64,000 nucleotides of DNA, from assembly GCA_016708925.1 (NCBI GenBank), contig JADJET010000022.1, positions 124,001 through 188,000 of the forward strand, written 5' to 3'. Positions 15,370 through 25,889 of this stretch are shown one piece after another. The stretch is from Gammaproteobacteria bacterium (GTDB lineage: Bacteria > Pseudomonadota > Gammaproteobacteria > Pseudomonadales > Porticoccaceae). The notes below the pieces were generated by a model that was given only the letters and a program-made list of their open reading frames with translations, searched no databases and was not told the origin of the DNA. Both the position numbers and the translations under genes were made by a program. Within the stretch, counting starts at the first letter, position 1; each line of letters starts with the position of its first letter.

Positions 15370-18126
15370 TCATAGCCGGCCGTGACACTGCTTGAATTTT
15401 TTGCCGGAGCCGCACGGGCAGGGTTCGTTGCGTCCCACCTTGACGTCTTCCCGCACGAAGGGTGCCGGCGCACGGCCGGCGTCGGCAGGCGCTGCGTCCG
15501 GCGACGCAGCCAGCAGGCCGGCGGCTTCGGCGTGCTGGAAGGCCAGCCGCTGCCGTGCTTCCTCTTCGCGTCGACTCTGCTCCAGGGCATGGACGTCTTC
15601 TTCGCGGCGGACCTGGAGCCGGACCAGAAAGCGCACCGTGTCGTGCTTGATGCGGGACAGCAGTTCCTGAAACATCTCGAAGGCTTCGCGCTTGTATTCC
15701 TGCTTGGGATTCTTCTGGGCATAGGCGCGCAGTCCGATACCCTGGCGCAGTTGATCCATGGCCGCGAGGTGCTCTTTCCAGTGATTGTCGAGCACCTGCA
15801 ACATCACCTGCTTTTCGATCACATGAATGTCGGGGCCGATCTCCGCCACCTTGGCGGCGTAGGCGGCATCGGCGGCGGCCTGAATGCGCTCCCGCAACCC
15901 GGCTTCCACGAGCCGCTCATCCGCATCCAGCCACTGCGCCAACGGCAGCTCAAGGTTCATCTCGCGGTGCAGTTCCTCTTCCAGCCCGGAGATGTTCCAC
16001 TGCTCCGCCAGGCTGCCCGGCGGGATGAAGCGGTCGACCAGTTCGGTGACCACGTCCCGGTGCAGGTTCTCGATGATGTCGGTGATGTGGTCCGCGGCCA
16101 GCAGCTCGTCGCGCTGCTGGTAGACGACCTGACGCTGGTCGTTGGCGACATCGTCGTATTCGAGCAACTGCTTGCGGATATCGAAATTGCGGCCCTCGAC
16201 CTTGCGCTGGGCTTTTTCCACGGCGTTGGTGACCATGCGATGCTCGATGGCCTCGCCCTGGTCCATGCCCAGCGCACCCATCATGCCCTTGACCCGGTCG
16301 GTGATGAACAACCGCATCAGGTTGTCTTCCATGGCCAGATAGAACCGGCTCAGGCCGGGATCGCCCTGGCGCCCGGCGCGGCCGCGCAACTGGTTGTCGA
16401 TCCGCCGTGATTCGTGGCGCTCGGTGCCGAGGATGTGCAGACCGCCGGCCGCGATCACCCGCGCATGGCGCTCTTCCCACCCGGCTTTGACGCTCGCGAT
16501 CTGGTCAGGGCTGGGGTTTTCCAGCGCGGCCAGCTCGGCTTGCAGGCTGCCACCGAGAACGATGTCGGTGCCGCGACCCGCCATGTTGGTGGCGATGGTC
16601 AAGGCCCCGGGCCGTCCGGCCTGGGCGATGATATGGGCTTCCTTTTCATGGAACTTGGCGTTCAGCACCTGATGCTCGATGCCGCGTGCCTTGAGCTCGG
16701 CAGACAACAGTTCCGAGCTTTCGATGGACGCGGTGCCCACCAGAACCGGTGCGCCCTTGTCCCGACAGGAGACGATGTCTTCGACCACGGCGTTGTATTT
16801 CTCGGCCTGGGTCATGAAGATCAGGTCGTTGAGATCCTTGCGGATGACGGGCTGGTTCGGCGGTATCACCACCACTTGCAGACCGTAGATCTGCTGGAAT
16901 TCGTAGGCTTCGGTATCCGCCGTGCCCGTCATGCCGGCGAGCTTGTGGTAGAGGCGAAAGTAATTCTGGAAGGTGGTGGACGCGAGGGTCTGGCTTTCGC
17001 TCTGGATCTTGACGTTCTCCTTGGCCTCGATGGCCTGGTGCAGGCCTTCGGAGAGCCGGCGTCCCGGCATGGTGCGCCCGGTGTGCTCGTCGATCAGCAC
17101 CACTTCGCCGTCACGCACGATGTATTCGACATCGCGATGAAACAGATGCCGCGCGCGCAGCGCGTTATGGACATGGTGCAGCAGCCCCAGGTTGACGGCC
17201 TGGTAGAGGCTGTCCTCTGGCGCGAGCAATCCGGCGTTGGCGAGCAATCCTTCGATTTTTTCGTGCCCGGCTTCGGAGAGCTCCACCTGGCGGGTTTTTT
17301 CATCCAGCGTGAAGTCGCCCGGGTTCGCGTCGCTGTGGGGATCGAGCAGTTGCACCAGCTTGTCGATGCGCTGGTAGAGCGCCGAACTGTCGCGCGCCAT
17401 GCCGGAAATGATGAGTGGCGTACGGGCCTCGTCGATGAGGATGGAGTCGACTTCATCGACGATCGCGTAGGCCTGGCCGCGCTGACTCTTGTCCTCCAGG
17501 CTCAGTGCCATGTTGTCGCGCAGGTAGTCGAAGCCGAATTCGTTATTGGTGCCGTAGGTGATGTCAGCGGCATAGGCTTCCCGCCGGCTCACCGGCAGCA
17601 AGTCTGTGCCCGAGTCGGACAGCAGGAAGGAATTGGGCTCCCCGGGGCCGGCAAAGGACTGGATCACCCCGACCGACAACCCCAGGTACCGGTACACCGG
17701 ACCCATCCAGGTGGCATCGCGGCGCGCCAGATAGTCATTCACGGTAACGATATGGACACCTTCGCCGGTGAGGCCGTTGAGGTAGGCCGGCAGCGTCGCC
17801 ACCAACGTCTTGCCTTCGCCGGTACGCATTTCCGCTATGCGACCCTGGTGCAGAACGGCGCCGCCGACCAGCTGGGCATCGAAGTGCCGCAACCCCAGGG
17901 TGCGGTGGGCCGCTTCGCGCACCACCGCGAACGCTTCCGGCAGCAAGTCGTCGAGCGTGGCACCGTCCGCGAGACGCTGGCGAAACTCGTCTGTCTTCGC
18001 CCGCAGCGCCGCATCGTCCAGGTCGCTCAGACCGGCCCGGCTGTTGACCGCCCGCACCACCTTGCGCAGCGCGCGCAAGGTCCGATCATTCTGGGTTCCG
18101 ATAAGCTTCCTGAGTAAACCAACCAC
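15370..18126 (-). CDS. secA: Protein translocase ATPase SecA
   Basis: 918 residues (E. coli 901). Walker A is in EMRTGEGKTLVA near 100-111, and the DEAD-type Walker B is VDEVDSILIDEARTPL near 210-225. The second motor domain carries ATNMAGRGTDI. A zinc-binding SEC-C tail (GRNEPCPCGSGKKFKQCH) closes the protein and binds SecB and phospholipid. SecA drives preproteins through SecYEG. The start is GTG 18126, giving VGLLRKLIGTQNDRTLR, which fits the family N-terminus. It is 78 bases downstream of the M23 gene. No secM-like arrest peptide is seen. Confidence 0.97.
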   Translation of the reverse strand: MVGLLRKLIGTQNDRTLRALRKVVRAVNSRAGLSDLDDAALRAKTDEFRQRLADGATLDDLLPEAFAVVREAAHRTLGLRHFDAQLVGGAVLHQGRIAEMRTGEGKTLVATLPAYLNGLTGEGVHIVTVNDYLARRDATWMGPVYRYLGLSVGVIQSFAGPGEPNSFLLSDSGTDLLPVSRREAYAADITYGTNNEFGFDYLRDNMALSLEDKSQRGQAYAIVDEVDSILIDEARTPLIISGMARDSSALYQRIDKLVQLLDPHSDANPGDFTLDEKTRQVELSEAGHEKIEGLLANAGLLAPEDSLYQAVNLGLLHHVHNALRARHLFHRDVEYIVRDGEVVLIDEHTGRTMPGRRLSEGLHQAIEAKENVKIQSESQTLASTTFQNYFRLYHKLAGMTGTADTEAYEFQQIYGLQVVVIPPNQPVIRKDLNDLIFMTQAEKYNAVVEDIVSCRDKGAPVLVGTASIESSELLSAELKARGIEHQVLNAKFHEKEAHIIAQAGRPGALTIATNMAGRGTDIVLGGSLQAELAALENPSPDQIASVKAGWEERHARVIAAGGLHILGTERHESRRIDNQLRGRAGRQGDPGLSRFYLAMEDNLMRLFITDRVKGMMGALGMDQGEAIEHRMVTNAVEKAQRKVEGRNFDIRKQLLEYDDVANDQRQVVYQQRDELLAADHITDIIENLHRDVVTELVDRFIPPGSLAEQWNISGLEEELHREMNLELPLAQWLDADERLVEAGLRERIQAAADAAYAAKVAEIGPDIHVIEKQVMLQVLDNHWKEHLAAMDQLRQGIGLRAYAQKNPKQEYKREAFEMFQELLSRIKHDTVRFLVRLQVRREEDVHALEQSRREEEARQRLAFQHAEAAGLLAASPDAAPADAGRAPAPFVREDVKVGRNEPCPCGSGKKFKQCHGRL

Positions 18127-18204
18127 GTGGACATCCCGGGCTTGCGCATGTGCGAATGGCGGCAGCGCGCGAGCGCCCTGCCGAAAATGGGGCTGTATGT
18201 TATT

Positions 18205-19107
18205 TCACTGAATGACGCGGTGTATATAACGTGCCGGATTCATGCTGTGGCCGTCCTTGGTCACCTCGAAATGCACATGGGGGCCGCTGGCACGACCGGT
18301 CTTGCCCATGAGCGCGACGACATCACCTTTTTTTACCAGATCACCGACCGCGACCCGGTTCTCGCGGTTGTGGCCATAGCGCGTCACCAGTCCGTCGCCA
18401 TGGTCGATTTCCACCATATTGCCGTAACCGCGCTCCAGACCCGCCCGGGTCACGATTCCCGCCGCGACCGCCACCACGCGCGAGCCCTCCGGACCGGCAA
18501 AATCAATGCCGCCGTGCCAGGCGCGCCGACCGTTGAAGGGATCCATCCGGTAGCCGTATTCGGAAGACACCCACCCGGACGCCACCGGTCGGCCTGCGAC
18601 ACTGCTCTGGCGATCCAGATTGCGATCTTCGATCAGGCCATTGAGCAGTAACAGCTGATGCTCGCGCTCATCGAACTGGGCGCTGATATCTCCGAACAGG
18701 CGGGTGATCTCCGCGGGCGGCACCACGGTGTCGGTCGCGTCCTCGGGACCGCCGACGGCGGGCGGGCGATCAAAACCGAATGCCTCCCGGTCGAGCCCAG
18801 CCTGCTCGACGATGCGCTCACCCACGGCATCGAGTCGCAGTGCGCGCGCCTGCAATTCGGCGAGCTTGAGCGTCATGGCCTGCAGCACACGATGGGCCTC
18901 CGCCTCGCTGGCGGCGACCTGGTCGCGCTGGCTGTCGAGCGCGCCCTGAAGCTGCTCGATCCGCTGCGCCAGGCGGGTCTGATTGGAGCCTGTGGCATGG
19001 CCCAGTGCGATGCCCACAACCAGTGTGCAGAGCGCAGCGAGTACCCACCGCAGCCGGCCGGAAACCAGCGCGCGCACGCGGCCACCGAAGTACGCGATGA
19101 CGGTCAT
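18205..19107 (-). CDS. M23-family metallopeptidase, membrane anchored
   Basis: 300 residues. One membrane segment (LRWVLAALCTLVVGIALGHA, about 18-37) is followed by a coiled-coil stretch (about 45-105) and a LytM domain with zinc ligands in WHGGIDFAG and GPHVHFEV. Such enzymes cut peptidoglycan crosslinks or act as activators when degenerate; here both metal motifs look intact. It sits between lpxC and secA, where E. coli has secM. Pseudomonas also has an M23 protein in this slot. ATG 19107 is chosen because the 29 codons upstream overlap the lpxC end and lack homology. Confidence 0.9.
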   Translation of the reverse strand: MTVIAYFGGRVRALVSGRLRWVLAALCTLVVGIALGHATGSNQTRLAQRIEQLQGALDSQRDQVAASEAEAHRVLQAMTLKLAELQARALRLDAVGERIVEQAGLDREAFGFDRPPAVGGPEDATDTVVPPAEITRLFGDISAQFDEREHQLLLLNGLIEDRNLDRQSSVAGRPVASGWVSSEYGYRMDPFNGRRAWHGGIDFAGPEGSRVVAVAAGIVTRAGLERGYGNMVEIDHGDGLVTRYGHNRENRVAVGDLVKKGDVVALMGKTGRASGPHVHFEVTKDGHSMNPARYIHRVIQ

Positions 19108-19114
19108 GCCCGAC

Positions 19115-20029
19115 TCAACTCGCCAGCACCGGGCGGGAGTAGGACACGGGAACGGTCTCCCCCTCGCCTTCGAAGGTAACGATCTCCCAGGCATCCGGCC
19201 GACTCAGCAGCTTGCGCAGCAGCGCACTGTTAAGCGCGTGGCCGGATTTTTCGGCGTCGAACTCGCCGATCAGGCCATAGCCCAGCAGATACAGGTCGCC
19301 GATGGCGTCCAGAATCTTGTGCTTGACGAACTCATCCTTGTAACGCAGCCCGTCTTCGTTCAACACGCCGGTGTCGTCGACCACGATGGCATTGTCCATG
19401 CTGCCGCCCAGCGCGAGCCCCTTGGAGCGCAGATAGCCGATTTCGTGCATGAAACCGAAGGTTCGGGCCCGGCTGACATCTTTGACGAAGGACGTGCTGG
19501 AAAAATCGACGGCCACCTTCCGGGTGTCGGTGGCGAACAGCGGATGGTCGAACGCAATGGCAAATGTCACCCGGAAGCCTTCATAGGGGCGAAAGGTGGC
19601 ACATTTGCCATCCTGCTCGACCGACACTTCCTTGCGGATGCGCAGGAATTTCTTGGGTCGCGCCTGCTCAACAATGCCGGCGGACTGGATCAGGAACACG
19701 AAAGGTCCGGCGCTGCCGTCCATGATGGGGACTTCCGGCGCCGTGACTTCAACAATGGCGTTGTCGATGCCCAGCCCGGCCAGCGCGGAGAGCAGGTGCT
19801 CCACGGTGGATACGCGCACCTCGCCGCTGACCAGGGTCGTGGAGAGCGTGGTATCGCCGACATTCTCGGCGCAGGCGCGGATATCGACCGGCGGGTTCAG
19901 ATCGGTGCGCCGGAACCAGATTCCGGTATCGGGCTCGGCAGGGAGCAGGGTCAGAAACACCTTTTGCCCGGTATGCAAGCCCACGCCCGTCGCGCGGATT
20001 GCATTCTTGAGTGTGCGCTGCTGGATCAA
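19115..20029 (-). CDS. lpxC: UDP-3-O-acyl-N-acetylglucosamine deacetylase
   Basis: 304 residues (E. coli 305). It performs the first committed step of lipid A synthesis in the cytoplasm. Zinc and catalytic residues are present: Glu-His in STVEHLLSAL near 75-84, His and Asp in KHKILDAIGD near 236-245, and the catalytic His in KSGHALNSAL near 262. The N-terminus MIQQRTLKNAIRATGVGLH matches the family exactly if translation starts at TTG 20029. I found no ATG or GTG that fits. A TTG start on lpxC is unusual and may lower its translation. It follows ftsZ by 262 bases. Confidence 0.96.
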   Translation of the reverse strand: MIQQRTLKNAIRATGVGLHTGQKVFLTLLPAEPDTGIWFRRTDLNPPVDIRACAENVGDTTLSTTLVSGEVRVSTVEHLLSALAGLGIDNAIVEVTAPEVPIMDGSAGPFVFLIQSAGIVEQARPKKFLRIRKEVSVEQDGKCATFRPYEGFRVTFAIAFDHPLFATDTRKVAVDFSSTSFVKDVSRARTFGFMHEIGYLRSKGLALGGSMDNAIVVDDTGVLNEDGLRYKDEFVKHKILDAIGDLYLLGYGLIGEFDAEKSGHALNSALLRKLLSRPDAWEIVTFEGEGETVPVSYSRPVLAS

Positions 20030-20120
20030 ACTGACGCCCTACCGGACTCCGGGGCGACCCATGGTAGCAAAACCGCGCATCCGGCCGCCAGCCGTCCATT
20101 CACGGCCAGAAACGCGTGAA

Positions 20121-20214
20121 CGATCCGCCGCCCGCAATCCGCCACCCACGATCCGCCGCCCGATCCGCCGCCCGCAATCCGCCACCCACGATCGGCCGCC
20201 GACAATCCGCCGCC
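20121..20214. repeat. 40-base tandem repeat between ftsZ and lpxC
   Basis: Two adjacent 40-base units (20121-20160 and 20161-20200) differ at one position, and a partial third follows to 20214. Each unit is itself built from near-copies of ATCCGCCGCCC and ATCCGCCACCC. It does not code and lies in the leader of lpxC. Confidence 0.85.
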
Positions 20215-20218
20215 ATAA

Positions 20219-20256
20219 CCCGCGGCCCTGAACGCGAGGAGAATCAAGGCCGCGGG
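20219..20256. terminator. Inverted repeat downstream of ftsZ, possible terminator
   Basis: CCCGCGGCC and GGCCGCGGG form a perfect 9-base GC stem around a 20-base loop, 36 bases past the ftsZ stop. No T run follows on the minus strand, so it is a weak terminator candidate and could instead be an attenuating or mRNA-stabilising hairpin. Confidence 0.4.
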
Positions 20257-20291
20257 AGCGCAATCCCCGAGAGGGGGTCAGGGGCTGCGCG

Positions 20292-21452
<1,161 letters not shown>

Positions 21453-21491
21453 GTGATTACCCCTCGCTCGCGCTGACTAATTGAACGTTCC

Positions 21492-22724
21492 CTACAAGTT
21501 GTTCTGAAACCACTGCCGGACGCGGCCGAGAAGTCCGTTACCGGCTCCCTTCTTCGGCACGCTCCGGTTTTCCTGCTGCTGTTGCAGCCCGTAAAGCAAC
21601 AACCCGACGCCAGTGGAATAGATCGGGTTGTTGACGATGTCGGCGAGACCCTGGATGTTTTGGGGCATCCCGAGCCGCACTGGCATATGAAAAATTTCCT
21701 CCGCAAGGTCCACCACGCCTTCCATCTTGGCCGTGCCTCCGGTGAGGACGATGCCGGCGGCGAGCAGATCCTCAAGACCGCTGCGCCGCAGTTCGGACTG
21801 CACCAGGGTGAACAGCTCGTCGTAGCGCGGCTCCACCACCTCGGCCAGCGCCTGGCGCGACAGACTGCGCGGGGCGCGGTCGCCCACGCTCGGCACCTTG
21901 ATGGTCTCCTCGGGGCCGGCGAGCTGCGCCAGCGCACAGGCGTACTTGATCTTGAGTTCCTCGGCATGCGCGGTGGGCGTGCGCAGCGCCATGGCGATGT
22001 CGTTGGTGACCTGATCGCCGGCGATGGGGATCACGCCGGTGTGGCGGATGGCGCCCTCGGTGAACACGGCGATATCGGTGGTGCCGCCGCCGATGTCCAC
22101 CAGACAGACGCCGAGCTGCTTCTCGTCCTCGGTGAGCACGGCATAGCTCGATGCCAACTGCTCGAGAATGATGTCGTCCACTTCCAGCCCGCAGCGCCGG
22201 ATGCACTTCTTGATGTTCTGGGCGGCGTTGGCGGCGCAGGTCACCAGATGCACCTTGGCCTCCAGACGCACCCCCGACATGCCCAGCGGCTCGCGCACGC
22301 CTTCCTGGTTGTCGATGATGAATTCCTGGGGCAGCACATGGAGGATCTCCTGGTCCGCCGGGATGGCCACCGCGCGCGCCGCGTCGATCACGCGATCGAT
22401 GTCGGTCTGGTGTACCTCGCGGTCGCGGATGGCCACGATGCCGTGGGAGTTGAGGCTGCGAATATGGCTGCCCGCGATGCCCGCGTAGACCGAGTGAATC
22501 TGGCAACCCGCCATCAACTCAACCTCCTCGATGGCGCGCTGGATCGCGAGCACCGTGGATTCGATGTTGACCACCACGCCCTTCTTGATACCGGAGGACG
22601 GATGCATGCCCGTCCCGACGATTTCGAGCTGTCCGTTGGGGCCCGCAACGCCGATGATCGCCACCACCTTGGAAGTGCCAATATCCAGTCCGACGATCAT
22701 TTGTTCGCCGCTAATGCCTGCCAT
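21492..22724 (-). CDS. ftsA: Cell division protein FtsA
   Basis: 410 residues. Actin-like ATPase motifs are GLDIGTSKVVAIIG near 12-25 and VDIGGGTTDIAVF near 205-217. A C-terminal amphipathic helix (GLLGRVRQWFQNNL) serves as the membrane anchor that tethers FtsZ. The 1C domain characteristic of FtsA lies around 85-165. ATG 22724 follows a GGAG-rich stretch; a second Met at residue 9 is possible. It lies 27 bases after ftsQ and 39 before ftsZ. Confidence 0.97.
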   Translation of the reverse strand: MAGISGEQMIVGLDIGTSKVVAIIGVAGPNGQLEIVGTGMHPSSGIKKGVVVNIESTVLAIQRAIEEVELMAGCQIHSVYAGIAGSHIRSLNSHGIVAIRDREVHQTDIDRVIDAARAVAIPADQEILHVLPQEFIIDNQEGVREPLGMSGVRLEAKVHLVTCAANAAQNIKKCIRRCGLEVDDIILEQLASSYAVLTEDEKQLGVCLVDIGGGTTDIAVFTEGAIRHTGVIPIAGDQVTNDIAMALRTPTAHAEELKIKYACALAQLAGPEETIKVPSVGDRAPRSLSRQALAEVVEPRYDELFTLVQSELRRSGLEDLLAAGIVLTGGTAKMEGVVDLAEEIFHMPVRLGMPQNIQGLADIVNNPIYSTGVGLLLYGLQQQQENRSVPKKGAGNGLLGRVRQWFQNNL

Positions 22725-22751
22725 ACCCTCTCCCCATACAAAGTTCTCGCT

Positions 22752-23528
22752 TCAGCCGGCGTGGGCGCCGGCGGGTGCCGCGCGCCAGCGCACCGCGACA
22801 CCGTTGCGGTAACGCGCGTCGACGCGCGCCAATTCGTCCCGCCGCGCCGCCAGGTCCTTGCGCCACAACACCAGAAAACGTTCCAGACGCGCGTCCGTAT
22901 CAACGCGTCCCAGGATCAATTCGGTACCGCCGGCGATCCGTAGACCGAGTCCTTCGTCATCCCGGACGAATCGCTCGATGCGCAGACCCGCGCCGGCCAG
23001 ACGCGCCGCCAGCGTGCGGTAGGCGGTCATCACATCGGTCTCGGAATCTTCCGGACCAACCAGCTCGGGCAGTTCCTTGAAATCATCCGCCGACACGCCG
23101 GGCAACACTTCACCACGGCTATTGAGGAATTCATCGGCGCGCCAGCGCGCGATCGGCGCTTCCTCATCGATATGGAGATAGAGGCCGTTGGGCCATTCGC
23201 GCCGCGCGTGCACGCGGGCAATCCAGGGGTGTGCTTCCAGACCGCGCTGCAGCGCGCGCATGTCCAGGGTCAGGAAGCCGCCGTCGAGGTGGTGGCTGAC
23301 CAGGTCCTCGATTTCGGCGCGGTGCAGGTGGCGGATGTCGCCATCGACGGCAACCACGCGCAGGGGTGCATCCAGATAGCGATACAACACCACACCCGCC
23401 GCCGCCAGCACCGTCAACGCCGCCGCCAGCACCAGCGCAAAACCCGCCACCCACAGCAGGCGTCCGATATCGATGCGTGACTCCCGCTCGCGCGGACGCG
23501 CACCCTGAAAGCGCCGCGCCGCGCTCAT
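22752..23528 (-). CDS. ftsQ: Cell division protein FtsQ
   Basis: 258 residues. A basic cytoplasmic N-terminus with many Arg is followed by one membrane segment (ALVLAAALTVLAAAGVVLY, about 31-49), the POTRA domain (LRVVAVDGDIRHLHRAEIED onward) and the FtsQ beta domain, which includes HPWIARVHARREWPNGL. FtsQ bridges FtsB/FtsL and early divisome proteins in the periplasm. Its ATG overlaps the ddl stop (ATGA). Confidence 0.95.
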   Translation of the reverse strand: MSAARRFQGARPRERESRIDIGRLLWVAGFALVLAAALTVLAAAGVVLYRYLDAPLRVVAVDGDIRHLHRAEIEDLVSHHLDGGFLTLDMRALQRGLEAHPWIARVHARREWPNGLYLHIDEEAPIARWRADEFLNSRGEVLPGVSADDFKELPELVGPEDSETDVMTAYRTLAARLAGAGLRIERFVRDDEGLGLRIAGGTELILGRVDTDARLERFLVLWRKDLAARRDELARVDARYRNGVAVRWRAAPAGAHAG

Positions 23529-24477
23529 GGTGCCGCTTCCCTGCCGTCACCACAGGTCGCGGCGGCGAGAATTTCCAGCACCAGCCCGGGAAACGACAGC
23601 CCGGCGGCGGCGGCGGCCATAGGCACCAGGCTGTGATCGGTCATCCCGGGAACGGCGTTGACTTCCAGCAGGCACCAGCGACCGTCGGCATCGGCCATCA
23701 CATCCACCCGCCCCCAGCCGCGCGCGTCCAGGCTGGCAAAGGCGCGCAGCGCCAGCGCCTGGAGTTCCGCCTCCCGCGCTGCGGACAGTCCGCAGGGACA
23801 CAGGTAGCGGGTGTCGTCGCGCAAGTACTTGGCTTCGTAGTCGTAGAATTCGCGCGCGGTCTCCAGGCGGATCACCGGCAGCGCGCGGTCGCCGAGAATC
23901 GCGATCGTGTACTCGGCGCCGGCGATCCAGGACTCCGCAATCACGCAGGCGTCATAGGCGTGCGCCGCACGCCACGCCTGTTCCAGTTCCGCCGCGCTGC
24001 GCGCGCGCGCCATGCCGAGACTGGAGCCTTCGTGCGCCGGCTTGACCATCACGTCGCCGCCGAGTTCGGTGAGTACCGCCGCCCAGTCGCAGCCCGCGTT
24101 CAGCACCGCAAAGCGCGCGGTGGGGAGCCCGGCGCCCTGCCACAACTGCTTGCAGCGCAGCTTGTCCATGGCGAGCGCCGCCGCCTTGACGCCGCTGCCG
24201 GTGTAGGGAATTCCCAGCCATTCGAGCGCGCCCTGGACAGTGCCGTCCTCGCCGCCGCGCCCGTGGAGCGCGATGAATACCCGGTCGGGCCGGGTGGCGA
24301 GCAACTGTTGCAGCAGATCGGCGCCGGCATCGATCCCGTAGGCATCGACGCCCGCCTCCAGCAGTCCGTGCAGCACTGCGGCGCCGCTCTTGAGGACACT
24401 TCGCGCTCGGCGGAGCGCCCGCCGTGGAGCACCGCCACGCGCCCGAAACGGCGCGGATCCACGCGCACCGTGGCCAT
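23525..24477 (-). CDS. ddl: D-alanine--D-alanine ligase, frameshifted in this sequence
   Basis: It joins two D-alanines for the peptidoglycan stem. The N-terminus (MATVRVDPRRFGRVAVLHGG, then RSAEREVS) reads from ATG 24477, which overlaps the murC stop (TGATG). The rest, from GAAVLHGLLEAGVDAYGIDA, is in another frame. Inserting one base at about 24388-24397 restores the expected EVSLKSGAAVLHGLL. The ATP-grasp body is intact: MVKPAHEGSSLGMA, then LEVNAVPGMTDHSL. Joined length is about 317 residues (E. coli DdlB 306). Because ddl is normally essential and otherwise perfect, I think this is a base-call error, unless another ddl exists elsewhere. Confidence 0.92.
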
Positions 24478-25889
24478 CAGCCCAGTCCCCCTTCCGCCAG
24501 CAGGCGACTGAGGCGGCTGACGTTGCCCGCGCCCTGGGTGATCACGATATCGCCGGGCCGCACCAGATTGCGCAGCAAGTCCGGCACCGCTTCGATGCTG
24601 TCGGCGTAGACGGGATCGAGCACACCGCGCAGACGGATGCTGCGGCACAGGCTGCGGCTGTCGGCGCCGGGAATCTCGTCCTCGCCGGCGGCATAGACCG
24701 GCAACAACACCAGCAGATCGCAGCCGGACAGCACCTGCACGAAATCTTCGTAGAGATCCCGGGTACGGCTGTAGCGGTGGGGCTGAAAAACCATCACCAA
24801 GCGCCGGTCGGGCCAACCGTCGCGCACGGCGCGCTGGGTCGCCGCCACCTCGGCGGGATGGTGGCCGTAGTCGTCCACCAGCAGGGCGGTACCGGCGCCG
24901 ACCGTGTACTCGCCCTGAATCTCGAAGCGGCGACCGACACCCTGAAAACCACCCAGCCCGGTCAGGATGGCGCTGTCGGGAACACCCTCGTCCGTCGCGA
25001 TGGCAATGGCGGCCGCCGCGTTCAGCACATTGTGGGCACCGGGGATGTTGAGCTCGATCGCGAGCGGCTCACGAGCGGGCCGATGCAGCGAAAAACGGGT
25101 GCGCGAAGCGGCGAAAACGACATCCGCAACCCGGAAGTCCGCGTCTTCGGCAAACCCGTAGGTGAGTACCGGGCGCGCCACCTGGGGCAGCAACTCGCGC
25201 ACCGTGGGATCGTCGATACAAAGCACCGCGAGGCCGTAAAACGGCAGGTTGTGCAGAAACTCGACGAACGTGCGCTTGAGTTTGGCGACCTCGAAATCAT
25301 AGGTCGCCATGTGGTCCTGATCGATATTGGTGACCACCGCCACCATAGGCTGCAAGTGCAGGAAGGACGCATCGCTCTCGTCGGCCTCCGCCACCAGGTA
25401 GCGGCTTTCGCCGAGCCCGGCGTTGGCGCCGGCACTGTTCACCCGGCCGCCGATGACGAAGGTGGGGTTGCGCCCCGCCGCCGCCAGAATCGCCACGATC
25501 AGGCTGGTGGTGGTGGTCTTGCCGTGCGTGCCGGCGACCGCGATGCCGTGCCGGTAGCGCATCAGTTCGGCGAGCATTTCGGCGCGCTGCACGATGGGAA
25601 TGCGCGCGTCCCGCGCCGCGATCAGCTCGGGGTTGGACGCGGTCACCGCCGCCGATTGCACCACGACGTCGGCGCCCTCCACCTGGGCGCTGCGATGGCC
25701 GATCCAGACTTCGGCGCCCAGCTCCCGCAGGCGCAGCACATTGGCGCTTTCCGCCAGATCCGATCCGGAAATTCCATAGCCCTGATTCAGCAGCACTTCG
25801 GCGATGCCGCTCATGCCGGCACCGCCGATACCGACGAAGTGGATGCGGCGAATGCGGCGCATCTCGGGCACCTGGAAGGCTCCGCTCAT
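24477..25889 (-). CDS. murC: UDP-N-acetylmuramate--L-alanine ligase
   Basis: 470 residues. It adds L-alanine to UDP-MurNAc using ATP. The N-terminal Rossmann motif is HFVGIGGAGMSGIA (17-30), the ATP site GTHGKTTTT (120-128), and further Mur-ligase motifs are EADESDASFL and NIDQDHM. The C-terminal domain holds VDDYGHHPAEV and QPHRYSRT. Start ATG 25889 overlaps the murG stop (ATGA). In many gammaproteobacteria murB follows; here the next gene is ddl, so murB must lie elsewhere. Confidence 0.97.
   Translation of the reverse strand: MSGAFQVPEMRRIRRIHFVGIGGAGMSGIAEVLLNQGYGISGSDLAESANVLRLRELGAEVWIGHRSAQVEGADVVVQSAAVTASNPELIAARDARIPIVQRAEMLAELMRYRHGIAVAGTHGKTTTTSLIVAILAAAGRNPTFVIGGRVNSAGANAGLGESRYLVAEADESDASFLHLQPMVAVVTNIDQDHMATYDFEVAKLKRTFVEFLHNLPFYGLAVLCIDDPTVRELLPQVARPVLTYGFAEDADFRVADVVFAASRTRFSLHRPAREPLAIELNIPGAHNVLNAAAAIAIATDEGVPDSAILTGLGGFQGVGRRFEIQGEYTVGAGTALLVDDYGHHPAEVAATQRAVRDGWPDRRLVMVFQPHRYSRTRDLYEDFVQVLSGCDLLVLLPVYAAGEDEIPGADSRSLCRSIRLRGVLDPVYADSIEAVPDLLRNLVRPGDIVITQGAGNVSRLSRLLAEGGLG

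Noticed and set aside
16414..18117. A 567-codon plus-strand frame opposite secA
   Set aside because: Exact antisense of SecA coding sequence, low complexity, no start signal; shadow.
20121..20214. Possible CRISPR array in the ftsZ-lpxC gap
   Set aside because: The units are adjacent without unique spacers and only two copies exist, so it is a simple tandem duplication.
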